Source: JAGRKR01 sp041397725
Lineage (GTDB): Bacteria; Pseudomonadota; Alphaproteobacteria; Rhizobiales; Hyphomicrobiaceae
Assembly: GCA_041397725.1 (NCBI GenBank)
Contig: JAWKVZ010000006.1
Coordinates: 1 to 64,000, forward strand
Length of the DNA stretch: 64,000 nucleotides
Direction: 5' to 3'
The notes under the pieces are model-generated. The model searched no databases. It saw nothing but the letters and a program-made list of their open reading frames with translations, and was not told the DNA's origin. Below are positions 50,709 to 58,846 of the stretch, one piece after another; position 1 is the stretch's first letter; each line of letters begins with the position of its first letter. The position numbers were made by a program, and so were the translations under genes.

Positions 50709-51761
50709 TCACAGCCTGTCGAGCGGCCCGAGCGTCTTTTCGAGCCTCGGTCGCACCTCGCTCGCAAAGCGCTCGATCGACCTCAAGGCCACCTTGCCGT
50801 CGAGTCCGCCGACCTGGAATTGCAGGAGATAATGGTGGGGCCGCGCCGCGGTGATTTCCGCCACGAGCCGCTCCGCCACCGTTTCGGCATCCCCCACCAG
50901 CAGATGCCGGCCGAGCGCCGCCATGTCCGGCTCGCCGGCATAGGGCGTCTCGCGCAGCATGCCGCGATCGAGATCCTGCTCGCGTGCCCTGAGCCCGTGC
51001 GAGAGCCGCATCTGATGGCGCAGGTTCTCGAGGAACACGTCCGCCTCGGCCCTGGTGTCGACGATGCACATGGGCCGCAGGAAGGCGAGGCGCATCGTCT
51101 CGAGCGGCGCGTCGACCTCGCGCCAGACAGCCTCGACACGAGCTCGCGCCTGGCACATCAGCTCCACGGAGTAATGGCGGACGCTCAGCATCAATGGCGC
51201 GCCACGGCTGGCGGCAAGCCGCAGGAGCCCAGGGTTCTCGCCGGCATACCAGATCTCCGGCAAGCCCGCGTAGGGGCGCGTGGCAATGTGGGAGAGCGGC
51301 AGCTTCAGGTGCTGGCCATCATAGCTGAAGGTGTCGTTGACGAAGGCGAGATCCAGCATCTGCGTGAGCTCGACGAGCCGCGCCGGCGCTTCGGCGAGAT
51401 CCTCCCCGAAGCGGTCGAACTCGTAGGCCTGATAGCCGCTGCCGAGGCCGAGCACGAGGCGGCCGTGCGTCAGGGAATCAACCATGCCGACCTCGGCCAG
51501 CAGGCGCGCCGGGTTGTACAGCGGCGCCACGACGACAGCAGGCCCGAGCCTTATCCGGCGTGTCTCTCCGGCAAGACGGGCTACCATCATCAGCGGCGAG
51601 GGGCAGATCGAGTAGTTGGAGAAGTGGTGCTCGGCGAACCAGGCGATCTCGAAGCCGGCCTGCTCCGCAACCTTCACCTGATCGACAGCCAGATCGAAAA
51701 CCTCGTGCGCGCCGGTGCCGCGGTGTCTGTAGCCCATCAGGTTGAATTGGCCGAAATGCAT
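50709..51761 (-). CDS. LLM-class flavin-dependent oxidoreductase
   Basis: Bacterial luciferase-like monooxygenase of 350 residues. The N-terminal GFEIAWFAEHHFSNYSICPSP, LGPAVVVAPLYNPARLLAE and HGRLVLGLGSGYQAYEF are typical. Members use reduced FMN or F420 and oxygen. Start at ATG 51761; GTG-initiated extension to 51812 is rejected. Its promoter region holds a tiny reading frame and an RNA-like structure that may control it or be independent. Confidence 0.87.
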   Translation of the reverse strand: MHFGQFNLMGYRHRGTGAHEVFDLAVDQVKVAEQAGFEIAWFAEHHFSNYSICPSPLMMVARLAGETRRIRLGPAVVVAPLYNPARLLAEVGMVDSLTHGRLVLGLGSGYQAYEFDRFGEDLAEAPARLVELTQMLDLAFVNDTFSYDGQHLKLPLSHIATRPYAGLPEIWYAGENPGLLRLAASRGAPLMLSVRHYSVELMCQARARVEAVWREVDAPLETMRLAFLRPMCIVDTRAEADVFLENLRHQMRLSHGLRAREQDLDRGMLRETPYAGEPDMAALGRHLLVGDAETVAERLVAEITAARPHHYLLQFQVGGLDGKVALRSIERFASEVRPRLEKTLGPLDRL

Positions 51762-51851
51762 ATCCTGGATGCTCCGCTCGCTCGCTGCTGCCGACGCGCC
51801 CTCGCGTCCCACACAGGGGGAACGATACGGTCAGTTGCCCGGACATGGAAA

Positions 51852-51872
51852 GGGGCCGCCAAAGGCGACCCC
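51852..51872 (-). terminator. Terminator-like hairpin downstream of the 26-codon frame
   Basis: On the minus strand GGGGTCGCC-TTT-GGCGGCCCC forms a 9-bp stem with one G-U pair, followed by TTTCC. It would end a small transcript before the LLM gene. Confidence 0.6.
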
Positions 51873-51884
51873 TCCGTGAGTGCG

Positions 51885-51926
51885 GCTGAGAGCCGTCCAC
51901 CCGGAGCCTGTCGGCTCCGGCTCAGC
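51885..51926 (-). ncRNA. Predicted structured RNA element
   Basis: A perfect 8-bp hairpin CCGGAGCC-GACA-GGCTCCGG (51901-51920) is enclosed by GCTGAG / CTCAGC (51885-51890 with 51921-51926). With the terminator hairpin just downstream it forms a compact 3' region behind the 26-codon frame. Seen by hand pairing only. Confidence 0.5.
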
Positions 51927-51930
51927 TCGA

Positions 51931-52011
51931 TCAGGCGGAACCGGGAGGTTTCTCCAAATCCCGCGTGACCTGCAGTGGCTGTCTCGTCAGCTCCGCAATC
52001 CCACTCGACAT
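51931..52011 (-). CDS. 26-residue small open reading frame with perfect Shine-Dalgarno
   Basis: ATG at 52011 opens 26 codons (MSSGIAELTRQPLQV and on, ending EKPPGSA) and stops with TGA at 51931. It is preceded, with ideal spacing, by GGAAAGGAGGTGATCC, complementary to about 15 nt of the 16S 3' end, far beyond an ordinary site. It is followed at once by a branched hairpin and a terminator-like stem. It may be a leader peptide controlling the LLM gene 170 nt downstream, or an independent tiny protein. Its function is not recognised. Not enriched for any one amino acid, so classical amino-acid attenuation is unlikely. Confidence 0.6.
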   Translation of the reverse strand: MSSGIAELTRQPLQVTRDLEKPPGSA

Positions 52012-52026
52012 GGATCACCTCCTTTC
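52012..52026 (-). promoter_or_regulatory. Extended Shine-Dalgarno sequence
   Basis: On the minus strand this reads GAAAGGAGGTGATCC, fully complementary to the conserved 3' end of 16S rRNA (GGATCACCTCCTTTC), six nucleotides from GGAGG to the ATG. Confidence 0.75.
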
Positions 52027-52157
52027 CGTTGTTGAAACCCGACCAAAGACTGGCATGAGTCTTCGCGACGACCAATAGTTTTCTCTCATTCGACGCTGAC
52101 ACCGGAGATGCGCTAGACTGTGGCCGACGTTGATGGGCTCGCAGTCCGGAGTTCGCC

Positions 52158-52520
52158 ATGGCTCGCACACCCCGCCGCTATGCTCGCTTCTCCATCACAG
52201 GCTTGGCCGTCGCCGCGCTCGTGATGGCAACCGCGTCCCCGGCACTGGCCGACGCCATCGACGGGGAATGGTGCGGCCCGAGCGGCCAGCGCCTCGCCAT
52301 CGACGGTCCGAAGATCGTCACACCCGGCGGCAACGCCATTACCGGCAACTACTCGCGTCATGCCTTCTCGTATCGTGTGCCGGCCAACGAGCCGGGCGCC
52401 GGCACGAACGTGTCGATGGTGCTCATCAACGAGCACAATCTCGAGCTGACGCGGTCGCAGTCGCCGCCGGCACAGGGCGGACAGCCGGAGCGCTGGCGAC
52501 GCTGCAAGTTCACGAGCTAG
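52158..52520 (+). CDS. Small secreted protein, hypothetical
   Basis: Protein of 120 residues with a signal peptide (about 1-31, ending PALADAIDGEW) and a mature beta-rich domain starting DGEWCGPSGQRLAIDGPKI. Two cysteines (in EWCGP and RRCKF) could form one disulfide. Probably periplasmic and small-barrel-like. Not recognised. Convergent with the small gene at 52741 across a tandem palindrome array. Confidence 0.7.
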   Translation: MARTPRRYARFSITGLAVAALVMATASPALADAIDGEWCGPSGQRLAIDGPKIVTPGGNAITGNYSRHAFSYRVPANEPGAGTNVSMVLINEHNLELTRSQSPPAQGGQPERWRRCKFTS

Positions 52521-52532
52521 CCGCAGCCGGAG

Positions 52533-52744
52533 CGGGTGCGAGTCACGGCCTCGAAGAACGCGCGCCGCGCGCCCTTCTCGACCGATCACACGCGCACCTC
52601 AGCTCTAGGGTGTGATTCACGGCCTCGAAGGACGCGCGCCGCGCGCCCTTCTCGACCGATCACACGCGCACCTCAGCTCTAGGGTGTGATTCACGGCCTC
52701 GAAGGACGCGCGCCGCGCGCCCTTCTCGACCGATCACACCCTAG
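52533..52744. repeat. Tandem array: three 74-nt units each holding a ~60-nt palindrome
   Basis: Units start at 52533, 52607 and 52681 (period 74). Units 2 and 3 are identical over 59 nt; unit 1 differs at about four positions in that span. Unit 3 is a complete palindrome with arms CTAGGGTGTGAT / ATCACACCCTAG (its left CT belongs to unit 2) and an inner GAAGG...CGCGCG...CCTTC stem. The last CTAG supplies the stop codon of the leftward gene at 52741. The array fills the gap between two convergent small genes. Confidence 0.93.
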
Positions 52745-53055
52745 TGACGACGAGGCCCGTCGCGATACTGCGCGCAGATGTGCTGAATGCGGGAATCGTG
52801 CCCGATGGTACGGCAGATTTCAGCCTTGACGCTCGGATTCTGACGCACAGACCGATCGGAGAAGCGCATACCATAGCCACGCGCGACCTTGGCCAGATAG
52901 TTGTCTTCGCAATACGGCGTGGCGTGCTCGCTGCCGCTGCTCAGCACCTGATACGGCCCGTTGCAGCGAATGCGCGCCTCAGCCTCCATCGTGGCGGTCG
53001 ACGTCGCGAAAGCCAGGGCGCCGACGGCAACGACGACCTTCAGGATCTTGCTCAT
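52741..53055 (-). CDS. Small secreted protein, hypothetical
   Basis: Protein of 104 residues with a signal peptide (about 1-26, ending TMEAEARIR) and four cysteines in the mature part (RCNGPYQVL, YCEDNYLAKVARGYG, EICRTIGHD, HICAQYRDG), suggesting two disulfides. YCEDNYLAKVARGYGMRFS looks like a small conserved periplasmic family of unknown role. ATG 53055 follows AAGGAAG. Its TAG lies inside the end of the palindrome array. Confidence 0.7.
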   Translation of the reverse strand: MSKILKVVVAVGALAFATSTATMEAEARIRCNGPYQVLSSGSEHATPYCEDNYLAKVARGYGMRFSDRSVRQNPSVKAEICRTIGHDSRIQHICAQYRDGPRRH

Positions 53056-53193
53056 GTTCTTCCTTTCATGCTTCTGACCGGCGGGAACAGCTCCCACCGG
53101 GTGCGTGGTTGCAACACACGTAGGAATACGAGGTTCAGATTCAACAACGTTCCCTCGCCGGGATGCTAATCCATCACATCATAACCGCGCATG

Positions 53194-53209
53194 CGTGACG
53201 CGTGTCACG
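53194..53209. promoter_or_regulatory. CRP/FNR-like palindrome, tentative
   Basis: CGTGAC-GCGT-GTCACG lies about 108 nt before the ATG of the polytopic membrane protein gene. Resembles half-sites of the CRP/FNR superfamily, but not exactly. Confidence 0.3.
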
Positions 53210-53316
53210 CCGCTGGCCCCTCCTGGGCTCGGATGCGACGCGGCGGACCGCCGACGACTTGCCGCTCAGGTTCTTTCCGAGCTGCGATCCCGGCGACAGT
53301 CGAAGGGGAGCTGAGG

Positions 53317-54588
53317 ATGCCGTCCAAGGGTGCGCGTGGCTTCGTGGCGTTCATCTTTATCGTCCTGGGTCTGTCTTTCATCGCGACCACGGCGACGCTG
53401 TTCTACGAGTTCGGCTTCAAGACCGCGCTCGACCTCGCCGCGTTCGACAGCCAGTTGTTCTGGTTCTTTCCCATCTTCGGCGTTCTGGCCTTGTTCGCGT
53501 TCTACCTGCCCTCGGCCGTCTTCACCGACATGTACTGGCGGTACGTGCAGCCACTTGGCCGTGTGCGCTTCATATTCGGCTTTTTTGTCGTGATCGCGCT
53601 GACGGCGGCGGTGACGGTCGTCATGCTCCACGTCAGCACGCGCTCGGCGTGGGAGATCGCGCCCAAGCGTCTGGCCTCGGACCGGGGGCAGCCCAGCGGC
53701 TGCTGGAAGCGCGGCCCCGACAAGGGCGCCGGCTGTACCGCGGGCCCGGTTCTCGACGTCGTGCTCGCCACCCGCGCGGCGAGCGAGTCGCGCGTCGGCC
53801 TCGCCAGGTTCGTGCGCGATTGCGACCCCGATCCGCTGCTCGAGACGTCGGAGGAGAACAGCAAGCTCCGCCACTGCTTCCCGGCGAACAAGGCGCTCAA
53901 TGCCAAGCAGTGCTGCGATGCGCAGTTCCGCTTCCGCTCGTCCGTCCAGGACCTCTATGCGCAGGCCGCGAACCGGTCCCTGACCTACCGCGTGCACGTG
54001 ATGCTGCTGCCGTTGAAGATCTTCTTCCTGCTGGTGGTGGTCATCATCGGCCTGATGCTCGCCTTCTGGCGCAAGAAGGTGGACACGCACTACGAGCCCA
54101 TCATCAAGCAGCTCGAGCGCGGCGTGCTGGTGGGCGCTTTCGCGATGCTGTTCTGGCCGCTCACCTTCCACGCCAACCTGCAATCCTGGTCGGTGCTCTA
54201 TGGCAGCACACCGGGCGGCAGCGACGCCATCTTTGTGCCCTTCACCGGCATGTCCTGGGCGATGGAGCCGATCGTGCGCAAATACGCGGCCCTGGCGCTC
54301 AGTCTCTCGTTCGGGCCATGGGCGCTGCTGCTGCTGTTCTTCTTCTTCCGCAAGAAGGACATCGAGGCGACGGTACGCACCGCGGGCGTCATCCTCAGCG
54401 GTCTTGCCGTGCTCAAGTTCGACGACCTCATCGATCTTTCGAACCGGTTCCTCGGCTCGGGCTCTGGCTACTCGTCGTTCCTCGCCATGCTCCTGATCTT
54501 CATCGGCGGGCTCTATCTGCTCGCGCGCAGCCGCAGACTTAAGATCGTCGCGCCGGAAGTACCGAGCTCCGTCAAGACGCCGGGCTGA
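53317..54588 (+). CDS. Polytopic membrane protein of unknown function
   Basis: Hypothetical protein of 423 residues with about seven or eight membrane segments: three near the N-terminus (about 9-30, 43-66, 84-105), then a loop of about 110 residues, then four or five in the C-terminal half. The loop is rich in cysteine (SGCWKRG, AGCTAG, RDCDPD, RHCFPA, QCCDAQ), likely disulfide-bonded if periplasmic. Start at ATG 53317 behind AAGGGGAG. No family recognised. Confidence 0.7.
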   Translation: MPSKGARGFVAFIFIVLGLSFIATTATLFYEFGFKTALDLAAFDSQLFWFFPIFGVLALFAFYLPSAVFTDMYWRYVQPLGRVRFIFGFFVVIALTAAVTVVMLHVSTRSAWEIAPKRLASDRGQPSGCWKRGPDKGAGCTAGPVLDVVLATRAASESRVGLARFVRDCDPDPLLETSEENSKLRHCFPANKALNAKQCCDAQFRFRSSVQDLYAQAANRSLTYRVHVMLLPLKIFFLLVVVIIGLMLAFWRKKVDTHYEPIIKQLERGVLVGAFAMLFWPLTFHANLQSWSVLYGSTPGGSDAIFVPFTGMSWAMEPIVRKYAALALSLSFGPWALLLLFFFFRKKDIEATVRTAGVILSGLAVLKFDDLIDLSNRFLGSGSGYSSFLAMLLIFIGGLYLLARSRRLKIVAPEVPSSVKTPG

Positions 54589-54609
54589 ACCCGGCACGCC
54601 CGCCGCGTT

Positions 54610-55512
54610 TCACAGCGTCGACACGCCGATTTCGAGCGAGAGCTCATGACGCTCGCCAGGCGACAGGCGGCGCTGATCGTCGAACGCATTGGCGGTCTCG
54701 ACGCAGAGCATGCGCCTGTAACCATCCGCCCCCATGTCGCCGAGCCGTGCGGACTTGGCGATCCAGGGATTCCAGACGACGGTGCTGGCGCTGCCGCCCG
54801 CCTCGATCGTGATGCGCCGCGACAGGGCGCGATCGACGATGGCCAGCCCCTGCGGTGCGCCAAGATAGACGCGATCGACCTCTTCCGCGAACGCGATCGG
54901 GCCGTCCTGGCGCAGGCGCGCATGGCCGGCCAGCGTATCGATGTAGCTCTGCCCCTCCAGACCGACGACGTGCGCCGACGCGATGTCGCCGACGTGGAAA
55001 TAGGTATGCAGCGCCTGCCCGAGCACGAACGGCGAGGCCCCGGTGTTGAGCGTGGCCAGCCGCAGGCGTAAACGATGGGAGATCACGATCTCCAGCGCGA
55101 GGTCGGCGTCGTGCGGCCACATCCCTCGCGTCGCCTCACCGGTCGAGTAGGCGAAACGCAGCGTGACCGAGCCATTCTCGACCGAGGCCCCGCGCACCCG
55201 CCACGACGCGGTCCTGACGAAGCCGTGCGCCGGCAGCGTCGCATCCGAGGTGTGCGCGCCGAACCACGGCCAGCAGATGGGAATGCCGCCGCGCGGCGCC
55301 TTGCCCTCGACGAACCTCGCGGCGGGCGACAGCCAGATGACCGGCGCCTGACCGGCGGGCTGCCAGCCGAGAACCTGCGCCCCGGCGAGCGCCACCTCGG
55401 CCGTGGCAGCCGGGGTCGTAACCACCGCAATCGCCGCGCCAGCGGCATTGCGCGCGAAATCCAGCACCCCGTCGATACGATACTGGCGGCGCAGCGCCTC
55501 GAGCGTGTCCAT
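54610..55512 (-). CDS. D-hexose-6-phosphate mutarotase (YeaD-like aldose 1-epimerase)
   Basis: Interconverts anomers of a hexose phosphate, 300 residues. The YeaD signature GGIPICWPWFG, catalytic-His region HGFVRTASW, and LGQALHTYFHVGDI with the second His are present. ATG 55512 follows AGGGGGG. A much longer frame to 56124 would run through the next gene and is rejected. Seventeen nt after the DUF924 gene, so probably one transcript. Confidence 0.88.
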   Translation of the reverse strand: MDTLEALRRQYRIDGVLDFARNAAGAAIAVVTTPAATAEVALAGAQVLGWQPAGQAPVIWLSPAARFVEGKAPRGGIPICWPWFGAHTSDATLPAHGFVRTASWRVRGASVENGSVTLRFAYSTGEATRGMWPHDADLALEIVISHRLRLRLATLNTGASPFVLGQALHTYFHVGDIASAHVVGLEGQSYIDTLAGHARLRQDGPIAFAEEVDRVYLGAPQGLAIVDRALSRRITIEAGGSASTVVWNPWIAKSARLGDMGADGYRRMLCVETANAFDDQRRLSPGERHELSLEIGVSTL

Positions 55513-55529
55513 GGTCCCCCCTGCTTCGA

Positions 55530-56093
55530 TCAGAACGAGCTGCCCGGCTCTTCGAGAAAGGCCAACTCCTCCGTCGTCGAAATCCGGCCGAGAATCGCAT
55601 TGCGGTGCGGGAAACGACCGAACCGATCGACGATCTCCTTGTGCCGGATGGCGAAATCCAGCGTCTCCGGCTCCTCGAGCCTGGCGAAGAGCTCGATCGA
55701 GCGTGCCTGCTCGCCGCGGTCCTCGCTGTGCTGATAGGGCATATAGAGGAACTTCCGCCCGGCCTGATCGAGGTTGGCGTCGTGGCCCCGCCCGATAGCG
55801 GCGGCGCTCAGCGCCAGTGCCCTGGCGTCGGTCGCAAAGGCTGCCGGCGTGTCGCGAAACATATTGCGCGGGAACTGATCGAGCACGATGACCGCCGCCA
55901 GCGCACGCTCGGGCGAGGATGCCAGTTCCTCGATGGTGCGGGCCTTCACCTGCTCGAAGATCTCCCGGAAGCGCGCGCTGATCAGATTGTCGATGGCCTG
56001 ACTCTTGGTGAACCAGTCGGCCGGACTCATCTCTGCAAACCAGAACGTCAGGACGGCCTGCACCCACGACTCCTCGGATCTCGCCACGGTCAC
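55530..56093 (-). CDS. DUF924 family protein
   Basis: All-alpha protein of 187 residues. LTFWFAEMSPADWFTKS, IVLDQFPRNMFRDTPAAFATD and FLYMPYQHSED are the hallmarks of DUF924, a widespread family of unknown biochemical role. GTG 56093 is supported by AAGGAGGTGG upstream. Divergent from the CorA gene. Confidence 0.9.
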   Translation of the reverse strand: MTVARSEESWVQAVLTFWFAEMSPADWFTKSQAIDNLISARFREIFEQVKARTIEELASSPERALAAVIVLDQFPRNMFRDTPAAFATDARALALSAAAIGRGHDANLDQAGRKFLYMPYQHSEDRGEQARSIELFARLEEPETLDFAIRHKEIVDRFGRFPHRNAILGRISTTEELAFLEEPGSSF

Positions 56094-56218
56094 CCGCCCA
56101 CCTCCTTGATGCTGTTCCTGCCATAGCGCGTCACGTCATGGCGCGCCAGACCTCTGCCGGGCGGCCCGCTCTTCGTATATGGTCTTCCCCATCGGCTCGA
56201 CCAAGACAGGGATCGCCC

Positions 56219-57187
56219 ATGATCGAGACCTACGACTGCACCGGCGACGCCATTTCCCCCCGCCCCGGTGGCGATATCGGCGACCAGACGATCTGGATCG
56301 ACCTCGTCAATCCGACAGCCGAAGAGGAGGCCCTGGTCGAGAAGGCGCTCGGCATCGACGTGCCGACGCGCGAGGAGATGCGAGAGATCGAGCATTCGAG
56401 CCGCCTCTACAGCGAGGACGGCGCGCACTTCATGACCGCATCGGTGCTCTACGGCATCGACGGCCCGGAGCCGCAGACGACCGATATCACCTTCATCCTC
56501 GCCGCCAACCGTCTCGTCACGGTGCGCTATATCGAGCCGAAGGCATTCGCTCTGCTCAAGGCGCGCGCCAAGAAGCCCAGATCCGGCTGCGAGACCGCGC
56601 CTCGCCTGCTGATGGGCCTGCTCGAGGCCATCATCGATCGCGAGGCCGACATGATCGAGCGCATTCAGGCCGAGATCGGCAAGCTTGCACATACGATCTT
56701 CGAGATGCGCGGCGGGGCGCTCACGCGCCAGCGCCGCTTCGAGGTCGTCCTGAAACAGATCGGCCGCGGCGGCGAGGTCACCACGCGGGCGCGGGAGAGC
56801 ATGCAATCCCTGCAACGGCTGCTGGTGCATTTCGCGCAGGAGAGCATCACGCCGAAAAGCGACAAGGATCTGCGCAATCGCCTGAAGACTGCCACGCGCG
56901 ACGTGCAATCCCTCAACGATCATCTCGGCTTCATGACGACGCGCGCCGAGTTTCTGCTGGACGCCACGCTCGGCCTCATCAACATCGAGGAGAACAGGGT
57001 CATCAAGATCTTCTCGATCCTCGCCATCGTGCTCATGCCGCCGACGCTGATCGGCACCATCTACGGCATGAACTTCAAGCACATGCCCGAGCTGGGCTGG
57101 GCCTATGGCTACCCCTTCGCGCTCGTGCTGATGGTGCTGTCCGCCATCGGCTCCTACCTGTTCTTCCGCTACAAGGGCTGGTGGTAG
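56219..57187 (+). CDS. corA: CorA family magnesium transporter
   Basis: Divalent cation channel of the inner membrane, 322 residues. A cytoplasmic alpha/beta domain and long stalk helix precede two C-terminal membrane segments. The selectivity loop is YGMNFKHMPELGW, with the invariant GMN. ATG 56219 begins after AGGGA. It ends 3 nt from the convergent chrA stop. Confidence 0.93.
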   Translation: MIETYDCTGDAISPRPGGDIGDQTIWIDLVNPTAEEEALVEKALGIDVPTREEMREIEHSSRLYSEDGAHFMTASVLYGIDGPEPQTTDITFILAANRLVTVRYIEPKAFALLKARAKKPRSGCETAPRLLMGLLEAIIDREADMIERIQAEIGKLAHTIFEMRGGALTRQRRFEVVLKQIGRGGEVTTRARESMQSLQRLLVHFAQESITPKSDKDLRNRLKTATRDVQSLNDHLGFMTTRAEFLLDATLGLINIEENRVIKIFSILAIVLMPPTLIGTIYGMNFKHMPELGWAYGYPFALVLMVLSAIGSYLFFRYKGWW

Positions 57188-57190
57188 CCC

Positions 57191-58531
57191 TCAGGCGGCG
57201 CCAGCGAGCGGCGCCAGCCAGTGCCAGGCGAGGGCGAGGCCCGCGGCGAGCAGCAGCGTGCGGCCGATGCCCCAGTGCAGCCACAGCAGCGCCGCGGCCG
57301 AGACGAGCGACAGGAGCAGCGTGCGCAGATCCAGCGTGGCAAGCTCGGGCAGCCAGATCTTCGCCGGTCCGAGCGGCGCCGCCGTGACCTTGGCGAAGAA
57401 GACGTGCAGCGCGAACCAGACCGCCAGATTCAGGATCACGCCGACCACCGCTGCGGTGACGCCGGCCAGAGCCGCCTTGACGCGCGGCATGGATTGCAGA
57501 CGCTCGATAAAGGGCGCGCCCGCGAAGATCCAGAGGAAGCAGGGTGCGAAGGTCGCCCAGAGCGTCACCACGGCGCCGGCCACCCCCATCGCGAGCGGCG
57601 ATCCCCCACCATGACGGTAGGCGGCCAGGAAACCGACGAACTCGGTCACGAGGATCAGCGGGCCGGGCGTGGTCTCGGCGAGGCCGAGACCATCGAGCAT
57701 CTCGCCTGCCGTCAGCCAGCCGAAGCCCTGCACGACCTGCTGGGCCATGTACGCCAGCACGGCATAGGCGCCGCCGAACGTGACCACCGCCAGCTTCGAG
57801 AAGAAGATGCCGAGTTGCGTCAGGACGTGGCCCTGGCCGAAGACGAGGGCGACCCCCAGTAGCGGCACGATCCAGATGGCTGTCCAGATAGCCACCGTCG
57901 TCAGCGTGTCGGTAAGGCGCACCGGCGCATGTTCAACCGCCTCGCCGGTCGCTGCCCGCGCGCGCGAGAACAGCAGGCCGGCCAGCGCGGCGAGCGCGAT
58001 GACGAGCGGGAAGGGCAGCGAGAAAAAGAAGATCGCCATGAATGCGAGCCCAGCGATCACCCAATACACGCCTTCGCCCAGCGCACGGCGCGCGATCCTG
58101 AGCAGCGCCTCGACGACGATGATGAGCACCGCCGCCTTGATGCCGAGGAAGATCGCCGCCACGACGGGCACGTTGCCATAGGCGGCGTAGATGGCAGCCA
58201 GCGCCAGGATGACGGCCGCGCCCGGCAATACGAACAACAGCCCGGCCATCAGGCCGCCGAGAACGCCGTGCAGCCGCCAGCCGGCATAGGTGGCGAGTTG
58301 CATGGCCTCGGGTCCGGGCAGCAGCATGCAGAAGCTCAACGCATTGAGAAAGCGTTGCTCTGTCAGCCATTTCGTCTCGTCGACGAGGATTCGGTGCATG
58401 ACGGCGATCTGCGCCGTCGGGCCGCCGAACGACAGGAGCCCGATCCGCGTGAACTGGCGAAAGGCCTCTGCCAGCGTCGGCTGCGCCTCGGGTGCAGCGG
58501 CGCGTCCGGCGGCCGCGGTCTCGTCTTGCAT
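57191..58531 (-). CDS. chrA: ChrA family chromate efflux transporter
   Basis: Bidomain CHR-family permease of 446-447 residues. Each half begins with the family motif: FTRIGLLSFGGPTAQIAVMH in the first and VVTFGGAYAVLAYMAQQV in the second. The first domain also shows MLLPGPEAMQLATYAGW. ATG 58531 follows AAGGGGGC; a GTG at 58549 is possible. Exports chromate in known members; sulfate-related roles are possible. Confidence 0.92.
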   Translation of the reverse strand: MQDETAAAGRAAAPEAQPTLAEAFRQFTRIGLLSFGGPTAQIAVMHRILVDETKWLTEQRFLNALSFCMLLPGPEAMQLATYAGWRLHGVLGGLMAGLLFVLPGAAVILALAAIYAAYGNVPVVAAIFLGIKAAVLIIVVEALLRIARRALGEGVYWVIAGLAFMAIFFFSLPFPLVIALAALAGLLFSRARAATGEAVEHAPVRLTDTLTTVAIWTAIWIVPLLGVALVFGQGHVLTQLGIFFSKLAVVTFGGAYAVLAYMAQQVVQGFGWLTAGEMLDGLGLAETTPGPLILVTEFVGFLAAYRHGGGSPLAMGVAGAVVTLWATFAPCFLWIFAGAPFIERLQSMPRVKAALAGVTAAVVGVILNLAVWFALHVFFAKVTAAPLGPAKIWLPELATLDLRTLLLSLVSAAALLWLHWGIGRTLLLAAGLALAWHWLAPLAGAA

Positions 58532-58846
58532 GCTCGTCGCCCCCTTCACGCGGCCCGCTGTCCGGCCGGCCCGCTGAGCAACTTCCCCTCATCGATATTC
58601 GCGCGAGGGGCGCACAGATCGCCAGGGTAGACGCTCATGGCACCGGAACGCGCCGACTATAGCCTGCCACACGGCCACGCGACACCGCGAGCCGCGACAG
58701 TCGCGGGATGCAGCGCAACGGTTGCGGGCAGGCTCTGTCAGTGGGCGCCAGCTGATTTAAGTCAAGGCGCAGCCCCCTCCACCCTGCCAACTTGCGTTCC
58801 AATCTCGCTGGTGCAAACTGGCGTCTTTAGTGTTGGAGCAACACCG
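58532..58846. other. Divergent region between chrA and DUF2892 gene, 315 nt
   Basis: Carries an FNR/Dnr-type box at 58752-58765. No other gene is seen; the frame starting at 58637 runs into the DUF2892 gene but its upstream part has no protein features. Confidence 0.5.
58752..58765 (+). promoter_or_regulatory. FNR/Dnr/NnrR-type binding site
   Basis: CTGATTTAAGTCAA differs from the palindrome TTGATTTAAGTCAA, the classical FNR/Dnr family box, by one base. It is centred about 88 nt before the DUF2892 ATG, leaving room for a class II promoter and short leader. Confidence 0.6.

Noticed and set aside
52011..52027. TGGATCACCTCCTTTCC on the plus strand looks like the 3' end of a 16S rRNA gene
   Set aside because: Only about 16 nt match and the preceding bases (CTCGACA) are not 16S. 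On the other strand it is a perfectly placed Shine-Dalgarno with an ATG, which explains it better.
52533..52744. Tandem repeats considered as a CRISPR array
   Set aside because: The 74-nt units are contiguous with no unique spacers, are internally palindromic over 60 nt, and no cas genes are present.
54610..56124. A continuous 504-codon leftward frame
   Set aside because: Its first 200 codons lie over the DUF924 gene in another frame; the mutarotase motifs start at ATG 55512 behind a good ribosome site.
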